64,000 nucleotides of DNA from positions 1-64,000 of the forward strand of contig JADMJD010000074.1 of NCBI GenBank assembly GCA_018780805.1. Direction: 5' to 3'. The DNA is from Rubrivivax sp. (lineage in GTDB: Bacteria; Pseudomonadota; Gammaproteobacteria; Burkholderiales; Burkholderiaceae_C). Below are positions 1 to 11,467 of the stretch, one piece after another (position 1 is the stretch's first letter; every line of letters starts with the position of its first letter). The position numbers were made by a program, and so were the translations under genes. The notes beneath the pieces are model-generated. The model worked only from the letters and a program-made list of their open reading frames with translations, ran no database searches and had not been told where the DNA came from.

Positions 1-2032
1 CCTTGTACAGGCCGGCCTGGGCGATGGGCGGCGTGAGGTAGCTGATCAGCGTGGCGCCGGCGCGGCGTTTGGCGATCGCACCTTCGGACGGGTTGTTCGA
101 CGCGTAGAGGTAGAGGTTGGGCAGGTCGCCGAGCAGGCGCTCGGGCCAGCAGGCGCCACTCAGGCCACTCTGTTTGCCCGGCATGAACTCCAGCGCGCCG
201 TGGGTGCCGAAGTGCAGCACGGCATGGGCCTGGAAATCTTCGCGCAGGTAGCGGTAGAAGGCCGAAAAAGCGTGTGTGGGCGCCAGGCCGTGTTCGAACA
301 GCAAGCGCATCGGGTCGCCCTCGTAGCCGAAGGCGGGTTGCACCGCCACCAGCACGTGGCCGAATTGCCGGCCGAGCACGAAGATGGCTTGCCCATTGCT
401 CAGCTGCCGGCCGGGTGCCGGGCCCCATTGCGCTTCGATCTCCGGCAGCCAGCGTTCGCGCCGCACATGCTCGTCGGCGCTGATCAGGGTGTGCACGTTG
501 GCGTCGGCGCCATGCAGCGCGGCATTGCCGTGCAGCACGGCTTCGCGCAGCGCGTCCACGCTGGTCGGCATGTCCACGGTGTAGCCCTGGGTCTTCATCG
601 CCGCCAGGGTGTGGAACAGCGATTCGAACACCGACAGGTAAGCCGCGCTGCCGATGTTGCCGGCGTTGGGCGGGAAGTTGAACACCACCACCGCCACCTT
701 GCGGCGCGCACGCTCGCTGCGGCGCAGGGCCACCAGCTTGGCCACACGCGCGGCCAGGGTCTGGGCACGCTCGGGGCAGGTGTGCATGTCCTGCGCGCGG
801 TCATCGGCGGTGAAGCTGCAGGCGTGGTGGCAACCGCTGCAGGTGACGCCGGGCGCGCCGGGCCGGCCGCCGAAGACCATGGGCCCGGTGGCGCCGTCGA
901 GCTCGGGGATGGCGACCATGATGGTGCTTTCCACCGGCAGCAGGCCACGTTCGGAACTGCCCCACTGGTCCAGCGTCTGGAACTCCACCGGGTGCGCGGC
1001 CACGTAGGGCACGTCCAGCCGGGCCAGCGTGTCCTGCGCCGCCTGGGCGTCGTTGTAGGCCGGGCCGCCGACCAGCGAAAAACCGGTCAGCGAGACCACG
1101 GCGTCGACCGTGACACGGCCGTCGGTGATGAAAAACTTCTCGATCGCCGGCCGAGCATCCAGCCCCGCCGCAAACACCGGCACGACGCGCAGGCCCTGCG
1201 CTTCCAGCGCGGCGATCACACCGTCGTAGTGGCCGGCGTTGTTGGACAGCAGGTAGGAGCGCAGCAGCAGGATGCCCACCGTGCCGTTGCTGCCCTGCGC
1301 ACCACCGGCTGGCAGCTGTGCCATCTCGTGCGCCAGGCGGCCCGGCATCCGCGGGTGGTAGACGCCAACGTCCGGGTAGTCCACCGGCGCCTGCACCTTG
1401 ACGGCACCGCGCAGCACCCGCCGCGGCCCGGCCACGCCGCGGTCGATCACGTGGCGCACCAGGTTCAGCATGTTGTCGTCGGAGCCGCCCATCCAGTACT
1501 GCAGCGTCAGGAAGTAGGCTCGCACGTCCTGCGCCGTGCCCGGGATGAAGCGCAGCATCTGCGGCAGCCGGCGCAGCATCTTCATCTGCTCGGCGCCGCC
1601 GGTGGCCTTCTTCTCCTTGTTGCCGCGCAGCTTCTTCAGCAGCGCCATGGGCCCGCTGGCGGGTTTGTCCATGTCGAAGTTGCCCAGGCGCGTGAGCTTC
1701 ACGACCTCGGCCGCCGAGGCCATGCAGATCAGCGCGTCGCAGCTGTCGCGGCGCGCGCGCAAGGCGTCCAGCACCGGCAGGAAATGGTCCTCCAGGAACA
1801 GCATGCCGACGACGATGATGTCGGCTCGGGCAATGTCGGCGCGCACACGTTCGACCAGGCGCTCGTTGCCGGCGTACTCCGACGCGGCGTGCAGGCTCAG
1901 CGTGAGGCCTGGGAACTCCTGCGACAGCTGCGGCCGCGCCCGTTCCACCGAGCCGGCGAGGTGGGTGTCCATCGTGACGATGGCCACCCGCAGCGGCAGG
2001 GCCTCAGCGGGCGAAATGCGCTTTGGCGTCAT
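1..2032 (-). CDS. bchH: Mg-protoporphyrin IX chelatase, subunit H (partial, C-terminus beyond window)
   Basis: Large porphyrin-binding subunit of the ATP-dependent magnesium chelatase, which inserts Mg2+ into protoporphyrin IX at the first committed step of bacteriochlorophyll synthesis, working with BchI and BchD. About 677 codons are present, roughly the N-terminal half of a ~1,240-residue family member; the rest lies to the left. The start ATG at 2032 gives [20 protein letters not shown], typical of purple-bacterial BchH. The reading stays open to base 1, ending in QAGLYK. The start overlaps the end of bchB by 29 bp, so translation is probably coupled. It is the last gene visible of the leftward bchFNBH operon; bchL and bchM often follow in relatives. 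Confidence 0.95.
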   Translation of the reverse strand, partial: MTPKRISPAEALPLRVAIVTMDTHLAGSVERARPQLSQEFPGLTLSLHAASEYAGNERLVERVRADIARADIIVVGMLFLEDHFLPVLDALRARRDSCDALICMASAAEVVKLTRLGNFDMDKPASGPMALLKKLRGNKEKKATGGAEQMKMLRRLPQMLRFIPGTAQDVRAYFLTLQYWMGGSDDNMLNLVRHVIDRGVAGPRRVLRGAVKVQAPVDYPDVGVYHPRMPGRLAHEMAQLPAGGAQGSNGTVGILLLRSYLLSNNAGHYDGVIAALEAQGLRVVPVFAAGLDARPAIEKFFITDGRVTVDAVVSLTGFSLVGGPAYNDAQAAQDTLARLDVPYVAAHPVEFQTLDQWGSSERGLLPVESTIMVAIPELDGATGPMVFGGRPGAPGVTCSGCHHACSFTADDRAQDMHTCPERAQTLAARVAKLVALRRSERARRKVAVVVFNFPPNAGNIGSAAYLSVFESLFHTLAAMKTQGYTVDMPTSVDALREAVLHGNAALHGADANVHTLISADEHVRRERWLPEIEAQWGPAPGRQLSNGQAIFVLGRQFGHVLVAVQPAFGYEGDPMRLLFEHGLAPTHAFSAFYRYLREDFQAHAVLHFGTHGALEFMPGKQSGLSGACWPERLLGDLPNLYLYASNNPSEGAIAKRRAGATLISYLTPPIAQAGLYK

Positions 2033-3590
2033 ACAGCGTTTCCACGGTGATCGTCGCGACGCCGCGCTCGGCGGCAAATCGTTCGGTGTTGCGTCGGGCT
2101 TTGCCACGCACAAAAAACGGAATCTTCTGCAGCTCCTGCTGCGCATCGGGCGCCCAGGTGGCCATCACGATCACGTTGTCGGCGGTGGCGGCCGGTTCGG
2201 GCTGCGGCTGCAGTTCGGCCACGGGTGTGACCACCGGCGCCGGCGCGGCGACCGAGGTGCGTCCCAGGTGCGACGCCGCTGCGCCTTCGTGGAACTCGAA
2301 ATCACCGCGGAACATGCCCAGCAGGTGTTCTTCCAAGCCCATCATCAGCGGCTGCACCCAGGTGTCGAAGATCACGTTCGCACCTTCGAAGCCCATCTGC
2401 GGCGCGTGCCGGGCCGGGAAGTCCTGCACATGCACCGGCGCCGAGATCACGGCGCAGGGGATGCCCAGGCGCTTGGCGATGTGGCGCTCCATCTGCGTGC
2501 CCAGCAGCAGCTCGACGCCCAATTCGGCCACCTTCTCTTCGATTTCCAGGTAGTCGTCGGTGATCAGTGCTTCCAGGCCGTACAGCTTGGCGGCGTCGCG
2601 GATGTCGCGCGCAAACTCTCGGCTGTAGGTGCCCAGGCCCACCACCTCGAAACCCAGTTCGTCGCGGGCGATGCGGGCGGCGGCGATGGCGTGGGTGGCG
2701 TCGCCGAACACAAACACCCGCTTGCCGGTGAGGTAGGTGGAGTCCACCGACTTGGCGTACCAGGGCGCCCGTGAATGCACATCAGGGCGCGGGGTGTCGG
2801 CGGGCAGGTCGGCCAGGGCCAGCACCTCGGTGATGAACTCGCCCGTCGCGCGGATGCCGATGGGCACGGTGCGGGTGCAGGGCATGCCGTGGATGCGCTG
2901 CAGCCAGCCGGCGGCCGTCTGCCCCGTCTCGGGGTAGAGCATCACGTTGAAATCGGCGTCGGTCAGCGTTTGCAGGTCGGCCGGGCTCGCGCCCAGCGGT
3001 GCGACCACGTGCACATCGATGCCCAGTTCGGCCAGCAGGCCGCGGATCTCGCGCACATCGTCGCGGTGGCGGAAGCCCAGCGCGGTCGGGCCCAGCAGGT
3101 TGCAACGCGGGCGGGCGCCGGCCGAGCGCTCGGCCTTCTCGCGCTTTTGCGCGCCGACCAGCGTGCGCACCAGTTGGTAGAAGGTCTCTGCCGCGCCCCA
3201 GTTTTCCTTGCGCTGGTACGAAGGCAGCTCCAGCGGGATCACCGGGATCGGCAGGTTCATCGCGGTGGCCAGGCCACCCGGGTCGTCCTGGATCAGCTCG
3301 GCGGTGCAGGACGCACCGACGATCATCGCCTGCGGCTTGAAACGTTCGTAGGCGTCGAGCGCGGCGCGCTGGAACAGCCCGGCGGTGTCGCCGCCCAGGT
3401 CGCGCGCCTGGAAGGTGGTGTAGGTCACGGGCGGGCGGCGCGGCAGGCGCTCGATCATCGTGAACAGCAGGTCGGCGTAGGTGTCGCCCTGCGGCGCGTG
3501 CAGCACGTAGTGCAGGCCGGTCATCGCGGTGGCCACGCGCATCGCGCCGACGTGTGTCGGGCCTTCGTAGGTCCAGAGGGTCAACTGCAT
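2004..3590 (-). CDS. bchB: light-independent protochlorophyllide reductase subunit B
   Basis: Catalytic NB-protein subunit of the dark-operative protochlorophyllide reductase. With BchN it forms a heterotetramer that receives electrons from BchL and reduces ring D of protochlorophyllide. The protein is 528 residues, the usual size. The start is ATG 3590 ([20 protein letters not shown]), one base after the bchN stop; upstream in-frame codons lack family similarity. Asp36 in QGDTY matches the unusual Asp ligand of the NB [4Fe-4S] cluster known for this family. A low-complexity Pro/Ala linker around residues 420-445 precedes a C-terminal helical domain (about 450-528). The enzyme is oxygen-sensitive by family, so the operon is expected to be repressed in air. 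Confidence 0.96.
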   Translation of the reverse strand: MQLTLWTYEGPTHVGAMRVATAMTGLHYVLHAPQGDTYADLLFTMIERLPRRPPVTYTTFQARDLGGDTAGLFQRAALDAYERFKPQAMIVGASCTAELIQDDPGGLATAMNLPIPVIPLELPSYQRKENWGAAETFYQLVRTLVGAQKREKAERSAGARPRCNLLGPTALGFRHRDDVREIRGLLAELGIDVHVVAPLGASPADLQTLTDADFNVMLYPETGQTAAGWLQRIHGMPCTRTVPIGIRATGEFITEVLALADLPADTPRPDVHSRAPWYAKSVDSTYLTGKRVFVFGDATHAIAAARIARDELGFEVVGLGTYSREFARDIRDAAKLYGLEALITDDYLEIEEKVAELGVELLLGTQMERHIAKRLGIPCAVISAPVHVQDFPARHAPQMGFEGANVIFDTWVQPLMMGLEEHLLGMFRGDFEFHEGAAASHLGRTSVAAPAPVVTPVAELQPQPEPAATADNVIVMATWAPDAQQELQKIPFFVRGKARRNTERFAAERGVATITVETLYDAKAHFAR

Positions 3591-3591
3591 G

Positions 3592-5429
<1,838 letters not shown>

Positions 5430-5463
5430 CTACGCTGAGCGCCATGGACTTGAGTTGCCCGCC

Positions 5464-6297
5464 ATGGACCGCCTGAACCCTGTTCCGGGAGAAGGCCCTT
5501 CCTGGCTGCGGCCAGGTGTTGCACGTGCGCTGGAGGGCCAGGTGATCCCGCGCCTGCTGGCCCGCCACAGGCCCTTGGCCGTCCCGGCCGGCGAGGCCAT
5601 GGGCGCACGCTGGCTGGCCGGCCTGTCGTTGAGCGACGACGACAGCGGCCTGGCCGACGCCGTGCACGGCCTGCACTGCCAAGGCATCCCGGTCGATGCG
5701 CTGCAGCTCGACTGGCTGGGCCCGGCCGCGGCCGAACTGGGCGCCATGTGGGGCCGCGACCAGATCTCGTTTTCCGATGTCACCATCGGTCTCGTGCGCC
5801 TGCAGAGCCTGGCGCGGCGCCTGCCCCAGCCGCTGGCCACGGGCCTGGCCGGGGTGCCGCCTTGCCTGGCGCCGCGGGTGCTGCTGGCGCTGATGCCGGG
5901 TGAGCAGCACAGCTTCGGCCTGTCCCTGCTGGGCGATGCTTTCCGGCGCGCCGGCTGGGAGGTGGTGCTGGCCAGCACCGATGTGTCGCCCGCCACCTGG
6001 GTGGCCCGCCGGCCGTTTGATGTGGTCGGCTTGTCGGTCGGTTCGCTGGCGCGGGCGCCTGCGGTGCCGGCGCTCTGCGCCGCACTGCGCCGGGCGTCGC
6101 GCGAGCCCGGCCTGCGCGTGATGGTGGGCGGTCCGCTGTTTTCTCTGCCTGAGCTGCCGGGTGCGCCCACGGCCTGGGGCGCCGATGCCGTGGCGCTGGA
6201 CGCGCGCGAGGCCGTGGCGTTGGCCAGCAGTTGGTTGGCACCCCGGGGCGATGCCCAGGGGGCACCGCCTGGCGTTCAGGACACCGTGGGTCGTTGA
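5464..6297 (+). CDS. aerR: cobalamin-binding photosynthesis antirepressor AerR/PpaA
   Basis: Cytoplasmic B12-binding protein of the AerR/PpaA family, which binds PpsR/CrtJ and modulates its repression in response to light and redox through cobalamin. It has 277 residues from ATG 5464; a TTG at 5455 is possible. A helical B12-cap region carries LGAMWGRDQISFSDVTIG (about 92-109). A Rossmann-like cobalamin domain carries GEQHSFG with His149 as the likely cobalt ligand, then SVGSLAR and VGGPLF. The canonical DxHxxG aspartate is absent, as in other AerR proteins. It lies 18 bp upstream of its expected target ppsR and shares the divergent control region with bchF. Confidence 0.85.
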   Translation: MDRLNPVPGEGPSWLRPGVARALEGQVIPRLLARHRPLAVPAGEAMGARWLAGLSLSDDDSGLADAVHGLHCQGIPVDALQLDWLGPAAAELGAMWGRDQISFSDVTIGLVRLQSLARRLPQPLATGLAGVPPCLAPRVLLALMPGEQHSFGLSLLGDAFRRAGWEVVLASTDVSPATWVARRPFDVVGLSVGSLARAPAVPALCAALRRASREPGLRVMVGGPLFSLPELPGAPTAWGADAVALDAREAVALASSWLAPRGDAQGAPPGVQDTVGR

Positions 6298-6315
6298 ACG
6301 AAAGGCGGGTCTCCC

Positions 6316-7752
6316 ATGAGACCGTTCCATCAGGCGCAAGCGTGGCTGGGGGCCTTGGACGCCCCGGCGCTGGCACGCCTGTTCGCCCTGGCGTCCGACC
6401 TGAGCCTGCTGCTGGACGCCCAGGGCCAGATCCTCGACCTGGCCCACGGCAGCCCGGCGCCGACGCTGCCGTTGGCCCCGGAGCGCTGGCTGGGCCAGGC
6501 CTGGACCGGCTTCCTGGCCATCGACAGCCAGCCCAAGGCGGCCGATTTGCTGCGCGAAGCGGCCAAGGCACCTGCTGCGCTGGACAGCTTGCCCACCGTG
6601 TGGCGGCAGTTGAACTTCGAGCTCGACGGCGTGAGCTGGGCCGCGTCCTGCCTGGCCGTCAGCTGGCCGGCGGCGTCGCGCACCCTGGTGATGGCGCGCG
6701 ACCTGTCGGCCTTGGGCAACCTGCAGCAGCGTCTGGTGCAGGCCCAGCAGGCGATGGAGCGCGACTACTGGAGCTTCCGCCAGGCCGAGACGCGCTACCG
6801 CCACCTCTTCCATGTGGCACTGGAGGCGGTGTTGGTGGTCGATGCCACCAGCCACAAGGTGCTGGAGGCCAACCCCGCCGCGCAGCAGCTGATCGGGCCG
6901 GCGGCGGGCCGTGCACTGGTTGGCGCGCTGTTCCCCATCGGCTTTGACCAGCGCAGCAGCCAGCACATCGCGGACGCCCTGGTCACCGTGCGGGCCACCG
7001 GCAGCCAGCAGCGCCTGCGTGTGGAGCTGGCGGGTGCCGCGGGTGAACTGGAGCTGGGCCTGTCCGGCTACCGCCAGGACGGTGCTGCGCACCTGCTGGT
7101 GCGGGCCTGGCCGGTCGTGGCGGCCACGCCGGCCGGCGAACTGCCGACGCACGCGATGTTGATCACGCTGGCCCAGACCGGGCCCGATGGCCTGGTGGTG
7201 ACCGACCTGGACGGCCGCGTGCTGTCCGCCAACAGCGCCTTTGTCGAGCTGGCGCAGTTGAGCGCCGAGGCGCAGGTGCGTGGGCAATCGCTGGACCGCT
7301 GGCTGGGCCGCACCGGCGTGGATCTGTCGGTGCTGATCAGCAACCTGCGCCAGCGTGGCGCGGTGCGGCTGTTCGGCACCACGCTGCGCGGCGAATTTGG
7401 TGCCGCCACCGAGGTGGAGATTTCGGCCACGGTGGTGCCGCATGGCGAACAGAGCTACCTGGGCTTCACGATCCGCGACGTGGGCCGCCGGCTGCGGGCC
7501 GACAGCCAGCAGCGCCCGGCCGACATGGAGCGTGCGGTGGGCAAACTCACCGAGCTGGTGGGGCGGCTGCCGCTGAAGGCCATCGTCGGCGAGACCAGCG
7601 ACCTGATCGAACGCATGTGCATCGAAGCCGCGCTGGAGATGACACGCGACAACCGCGCCTCGGCGGCCGAGATGCTGGGCCTGTCGCGCCAGAGCCTGTA
7701 CGTGAAATTGCGCCGCCACAACATGGTGGACAGCAGCGTCACAGACGACTGA
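6316..7752 (+). CDS. ppsR: photosynthesis transcriptional regulator PpsR (CrtJ)
   Basis: Redox-responsive regulator that represses, and in some betaproteobacteria also activates, bacteriochlorophyll, carotenoid and light-harvesting genes. The protein is 478 residues: an N-terminal PAS-like region (20-130), a Q-linker helix (130-155), PAS1 (155-270), PAS2 (285-390) and a C-terminal Fis-type helix-turn-helix (about 435-470, AAEMLGLSRQSLYVKLRR). Cys435 in the helix-turn-helix (MCIEAAL) matches the conserved regulatory cysteine of CrtJ. The other cysteine is Cys112 in the N-terminal domain; the inter-PAS cysteine known from Rhodobacter is not present. It is cotranscribed with aerR. Confidence 0.95.
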   Translation: MRPFHQAQAWLGALDAPALARLFALASDLSLLLDAQGQILDLAHGSPAPTLPLAPERWLGQAWTGFLAIDSQPKAADLLREAAKAPAALDSLPTVWRQLNFELDGVSWAASCLAVSWPAASRTLVMARDLSALGNLQQRLVQAQQAMERDYWSFRQAETRYRHLFHVALEAVLVVDATSHKVLEANPAAQQLIGPAAGRALVGALFPIGFDQRSSQHIADALVTVRATGSQQRLRVELAGAAGELELGLSGYRQDGAAHLLVRAWPVVAATPAGELPTHAMLITLAQTGPDGLVVTDLDGRVLSANSAFVELAQLSAEAQVRGQSLDRWLGRTGVDLSVLISNLRQRGAVRLFGTTLRGEFGAATEVEISATVVPHGEQSYLGFTIRDVGRRLRADSQQRPADMERAVGKLTELVGRLPLKAIVGETSDLIERMCIEAALEMTRDNRASAAEMLGLSRQSLYVKLRRHNMVDSSVTDD

Positions 7753-7801
7753 ACGGCCGGCCCCCGGGGCCGTGCTTGCCGAACGGCCCGCCCGGGGCCG
7801 T
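7753..7801. terminator. duplicated GC-rich hairpins between convergent ppsR and crtI
   Basis: Two near-identical units each form a hairpin with arms ACGGCC and GGCCGT, at 7753-7773 and 7783-7801. Both arms are followed by TGCTT. Neither strand has a long T-run. The position between convergent genes suggests a bidirectional terminator that arose by a 30-bp duplication. Confidence 0.6.
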
Positions 7802-7804
7802 GCT

Positions 7805-9334
7805 TCAGCGGCGCACCAGCGTCAGCGCATCCGGCAGCACCGATTCCAGCGCCTTGGCCGAGCTCAGCACACCCGGCAAGCCTGCGCCCGGGTGCGTGCC
7901 GGCGCCCACCATGAACAGGCCGGCGATGTCCTCGCTGCGGTTGTGCGGGCGGAACCAGGCGCTTTGCAGCAGCAGCGGCTCCATGCCGAAGGCCGCGCCG
8001 TGGTAGGACAGCAGCCGGTCCTGGAAATCCTGCGGCGTGGTCAACTTGGAGGTCACGATCTCGCTGCCCAGGCCGGGCAGCACGGTGCGTGCCAGTTCGG
8101 CCTCGATGCGCCGGCGGTAGGGCTCGGCCACCGTCGCCCAGTCGGTGCCACTTTTCAGGTGCGGCACCGGCGACAGCACGTAGAACGCATCGTGCCCGGC
8201 TGGGGCCATCGACGGATCGGTGGCCGTGGGGCGGTGCAGGTACAGGCTGAAGTCGTCCGCCAGGTGGTGTTTGTGGAAGATGTCGGCCAGCAGCTCCTTG
8301 TAGCGCGCGCCCAGCAGCATCATGTGGTGCGGCACGTCGGGGTACTGGCGGCGGGTGCCGAAGTACCAGACGAACAGGCTCATCGAATAACGGCTGCGCT
8401 CGACCTTGCGGTCCGTCCAGTGGCGGCGGTGCTGCGGCTCCACCAGGTGGCGGTAGGTCCAGGCCACGTCGGCGTTGGAGACCACGATGTCGGCGGCGAT
8501 CTGCTCGCCACTTTCCAGTTCCACACCGTTGGCGCGCGGGCTGCCGCCGGTCGTGTCCACCGTGATGCGCTTGACGGCGGCGCCGTAGCGGATGGGCACG
8601 CCCTGCTGCGCGAGCAAGCCCACCAGGCCGCGCACCAGCGCACCGGTGCCGCCCATCGCGTAGTGCACGCCCCAGCGCTTTTCCAGTGCCGTGATCAGCG
8701 CGTAGACACTGCTCACGTTGAACGGGTTGCCGCCGATCAGCAGCGGGTGGAAGCTGAATACCGTGCGCAGCAACGGGTGTTTCAGGTGGCTGCTGACCAT
8801 CTGGTACAGCGAACGCCAGGCGCGCATGCGCACCAATGACGGTGTGGCCTTGACCAGGTCGCCCACGCTGTCGAAGGCCACCGCGCCCAGGTCGTCGAAG
8901 CCCAGCTTGCAGCAGAACTCGCCTTCGGCCATCAGGCGGTCGAAGCCGGCCACGTCGGCCGGGTTGAAGCGGGCCACCTCGGCGCGCATGCGCTGCGGGT
9001 CCTGGCTGTAGTCGAAGTGGCTGCCGTCGTGGAAGCGGATGCGGTAGAACGGGTCGATGGCCCGCAGCTCGACATCGTCGGCCAGGCGCCGACCGCACAG
9101 CGCCCAGAGTTCCTCGAACAGGTGTGGCGCGGTCACGATGGTGGGCCCGGCGTCGAAGCTGAAGCCGTCCTGCCGGTGCACGAAGGCCCGGCCACCGGCC
9201 GCATCGAGTTTTTCCAGCACTTGCACACGCCAGCCGCGTGCACTCAGCCGCAGCGCGGCGGCCAGGCCCCCAAAACCACTGCCGATGACCAGGGCGAGGG
9301 GCGCGTCGGCGCCGGGACGGGCTTTCATCAACAT
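7805..9334 (-). CDS. crtI: phytoene desaturase (CrtI type)
   Basis: FAD-dependent membrane-associated desaturase that converts phytoene stepwise to neurosporene or lycopene, at the start of carotenoid synthesis. It has 509 residues from ATG 9334; ATG 9328 is an alternative. The dinucleotide fold VIGSGFGGLAAALRLSARG is at about 16-34. The C-terminal signature GLFMVGAGTHPGAGLPGV separates it from CrtD, whose motif reads differently. A perfect PpsR box lies 30-47 bp upstream. It is convergent with ppsR and is the last pigment gene at this end of the cluster; no crtB is adjacent. Confidence 0.92.
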   Translation of the reverse strand: MLMKARPGADAPLALVIGSGFGGLAAALRLSARGWRVQVLEKLDAAGGRAFVHRQDGFSFDAGPTIVTAPHLFEELWALCGRRLADDVELRAIDPFYRIRFHDGSHFDYSQDPQRMRAEVARFNPADVAGFDRLMAEGEFCCKLGFDDLGAVAFDSVGDLVKATPSLVRMRAWRSLYQMVSSHLKHPLLRTVFSFHPLLIGGNPFNVSSVYALITALEKRWGVHYAMGGTGALVRGLVGLLAQQGVPIRYGAAVKRITVDTTGGSPRANGVELESGEQIAADIVVSNADVAWTYRHLVEPQHRRHWTDRKVERSRYSMSLFVWYFGTRRQYPDVPHHMMLLGARYKELLADIFHKHHLADDFSLYLHRPTATDPSMAPAGHDAFYVLSPVPHLKSGTDWATVAEPYRRRIEAELARTVLPGLGSEIVTSKLTTPQDFQDRLLSYHGAAFGMEPLLLQSAWFRPHNRSEDIAGLFMVGAGTHPGAGLPGVLSSAKALESVLPDALTLVRR

Positions 9335-9363
9335 GCAGGCAGCTTGGCGCAAGCCCGCGAGAG

Positions 9364-9381
9364 TGTCAATCCAAACTGACA
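9364..9381. promoter_or_regulatory. perfect PpsR/CrtJ operator upstream of crtI
   Basis: TGTC at 9364-9367, ten bases, then GACA at 9378-9381: an exact match to TGTC-N10-GACA. A further TGTCA half-site at 9389-9393 forms a dyad (TGACAG-N5-CTGTCA, 9377-9393) with the right arm. On the minus strand the boxes contain two TTGACA hexamers, 9369-9364 and 9394-9389, that could be -35 elements for crtI. I see no good -10 for either. The box lies between the crtI start and the upstream gene's stop at 9391. Confidence 0.8.
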
Positions 9382-9390
9382 GCTACCCTG

Positions 9391-10317
9391 TCAATGAGAG
9401 GCCTCAACCGCGGCACGGATGGCCCGGGCCACGGCGTCCGCGGCCAGCACACCCAGCAGGGTCAGGTCGGCGCTGTGGCCGCTGCCACCGGTGGCCAGCG
9501 CAAACAGTGTGTCGCCGTCGTGCACCGTCAGTGGGCTGATGGCGCGCGACAGCCCGTGGTGCGCCAGGCTGGCCAGTTTGTTGGCCTGCGCCTTGCCCAG
9601 CACCGCATCCGTGGCCACCACGCCGATGGTGGTGGCGCTGCCCGGCAGCTGCAGCCGCGCCGGCAGATCGCCGCGCAGCAGCGTGCGGGTGCTGTCCTGC
9701 AGGCCCTGGCCGTCGGCGCGGCGTGCGCCGGCCAGCACGCGGCCGGTTTCATCGACGACGTCGCCAATGGCGTTGACCGCGACCAGCGCCGCCACGGTGA
9801 TGCCCGCCACCGTGACCGATGCGCTGCCGATGCCCCCTGGCATCGCGCGTTCTATGCCCCAGAGTTTGCCCACCATCGCGCCAGCGCCGGCACCGACGCG
9901 GCCCTGGGCGGGTGCTGCCGTCGAGGCGGCTTCGCAGGCGGCAAAACCCGCCGCGGCATCGGGCCGGATGCGCGGGTCACCCTGCCAGAGGTCGAACAAC
10001 ACCGCGGCCGGCACGATGGGCACCCGCGCCGGGCCCACGGCCAGGCCAAACCCACGTTCGTCCAGCCAGCGCATCACGCCGCCCGCGGCGTCCAGCCCGA
10101 AGGCACTGCCACCGGTCAGCAGCAGGGCATGCACACGGTCCACCGTGTTTTCGCTCTTCAGCAGGTCGGTTTCACGCGTGCCGGGGGCGCCACCGCGCAC
10201 GTCCACGCCGCAGACCACGCCTTGCGGGCACAGCACCACCGTGCAGCCGGTGGCGCGGGCGGCCAGCGTGTGGTGGCCAACCTGCAGGCCGGCGATGTCC
10301 GTGATCGAACCGGCCAT
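9391..10317 (-). CDS. P1-family (S58, DmpA-like) aminopeptidase/amidase
   Basis: Member of the S58 N-terminal-nucleophile family (DmpA, BapA, NylC), autoprocessed hydrolases acting on N-terminal amino acids, beta-peptides or amides. The protein is 308 residues from ATG 10317 (MAGSITDIAGLQVGHHT), a typical family start. TGGSAFGLDAAGGVMRWLDE and TTIGVVATDAVL are the conserved blocks; the latter likely contains the autocleavage threonine. No signal peptide is seen, so it is probably cytoplasmic. It lies 13 bp downstream of an acyl-CoA dehydrogenase gene and may share its transcript. The substrate cannot be told. Confidence 0.85.
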   Translation of the reverse strand: MAGSITDIAGLQVGHHTLAARATGCTVVLCPQGVVCGVDVRGGAPGTRETDLLKSENTVDRVHALLLTGGSAFGLDAAGGVMRWLDERGFGLAVGPARVPIVPAAVLFDLWQGDPRIRPDAAAGFAACEAASTAAPAQGRVGAGAGAMVGKLWGIERAMPGGIGSASVTVAGITVAALVAVNAIGDVVDETGRVLAGARRADGQGLQDSTRTLLRGDLPARLQLPGSATTIGVVATDAVLGKAQANKLASLAHHGLSRAISPLTVHDGDTLFALATGGSGHSADLTLLGVLAADAVARAIRAAVEASH

Positions 10318-10330
10318 GCCGCCCACAGGC

Positions 10331-11464
10331 TCAGGCAAACACGCCGGCTGTGTCCTGCATCTGCGCCGAGACCTCGCCCAGGTGGTGCAGCGTGTCGCCG
10401 AACGCCAGCTCCAGCATCGTGAGGCGCTTGAAGTAGTGGCTGGCGATGTACTCGTCGGTGACGCCGATGCCACCGTGCAGCTGCACACATTGCTGGCTGA
10501 CGTAACGCATCGAATGCCCCAGCTGGACCTTGGCCTGCGACAGCGCGCGCCCGCGCTGCGGGGCCGGCTCGCCCAGCTTGAGCGTGGCGTAGTAGCTCAT
10601 CGAGCGGCCCAGCTCCAGCTGCATCTTCACGTCGGCGATGCGGTGGCGCAGGGCCTGGAAGCTGGCGATGGGCACACCGAACTGCTTGCGCGTGTTCATG
10701 TATTCCACCGTGATCGCCACCAGCCGGTCCATCAGGCCCACGGCTTCGGCGCAGGTGGCGGCGATGCCGATGTGGGCCACACGCGCCAGCACCTCGGCGG
10801 CGTCGGCCGTGATCATCTTCGCCGGGGTGGCGGAGAAGCTGAGCTCCGCTGCGCGTGCGCCATCCTGCGTGGGGTAGCCGCGCACGGCCAGGCTGGGCGC
10901 GCCGCGTTCGACCAGGAAGAGCGCGATGCCTTCGGCGTCGTCGTCGTCGCCCACCGTGCGCGCCGGCACGATGAAGGCGTCGGCTTCGTCGCCCGCCGGC
11001 ACGCCGGTTTTGTTGCCCGTGATGCGCCAGCCGTCACCGGAGTGCGCGGCGCGGGCCTGCACCTTCAGCACCTGGTAACGCGCCGCACGTTCGTTGAGCG
11101 CCGGGATCACCAGCGCGCTGCCATCGGCGATCTTCGGCAGCCACGCGGCCTGCAGCGGCGGGGGCGCCAGCGCCAGCAGCGGCGGTGCGATCAGCGCCGC
11201 GTGCGCGTACGGTGCGTTCACCAGGCCGCGGCCCAGCTCTTCGCCCACCACCATGGCCTCGACGGCGCCAAATCCCATGCCGCCGTGTTCGGGCGGCACC
11301 ACCAGGCCGGTCAGGCCCAGTTCGGCCAGTTCGGTGTAGACGGTGCGCGTGGCACCGCCGGCCTTGGCCAGCGCGTGGCGGCGCTCGAAGTTGAAACCCT
11401 TCTCGACCCAGCGTTGCACGGCATCGCGCAGAGAGACCTGGTCGTCAGTGAATTCGAAGTCCAT
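10331..11464 (-). CDS. acyl-CoA dehydrogenase (small partner)
   Basis: FAD-dependent flavoenzyme that introduces an alpha-beta double bond in an acyl-CoA and passes electrons to ETF. It has 377 residues: N-terminal helical domain (1-115), beta domain (about 120-225) and C-terminal helical domain with the QCVQLHGGIGVTDEY motif near 330. It lies 3 bp downstream of a second, different acyl-CoA dehydrogenase. Paired genes like this often form heteromeric enzymes for branched, aromatic or sterol side-chain acyl-CoAs; that role here is inference. Confidence 0.88.
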   Translation of the reverse strand: MDFEFTDDQVSLRDAVQRWVEKGFNFERRHALAKAGGATRTVYTELAELGLTGLVVPPEHGGMGFGAVEAMVVGEELGRGLVNAPYAHAALIAPPLLALAPPPLQAAWLPKIADGSALVIPALNERAARYQVLKVQARAAHSGDGWRITGNKTGVPAGDEADAFIVPARTVGDDDDAEGIALFLVERGAPSLAVRGYPTQDGARAAELSFSATPAKMITADAAEVLARVAHIGIAATCAEAVGLMDRLVAITVEYMNTRKQFGVPIASFQALRHRIADVKMQLELGRSMSYYATLKLGEPAPQRGRALSQAKVQLGHSMRYVSQQCVQLHGGIGVTDEYIASHYFKRLTMLELAFGDTLHHLGEVSAQMQDTAGVFA

Positions 11465-11467
11465 GGT

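Noticed and set aside
200-2050. 616-residue open frame on the plus strand opposite bchH
   Set aside because: It is an antisense shadow of bchH in GC-rich DNA. Its His/Arg/Gln/Gly-rich composition is typical of such frames and the minus-strand reading gives a clear BchH protein.
5444-5476. A 10-codon frame starting ATG 5444 overlapping the aerR start
   Set aside because: It has no ribosome-binding site and is likely chance; aerR reads in another frame.
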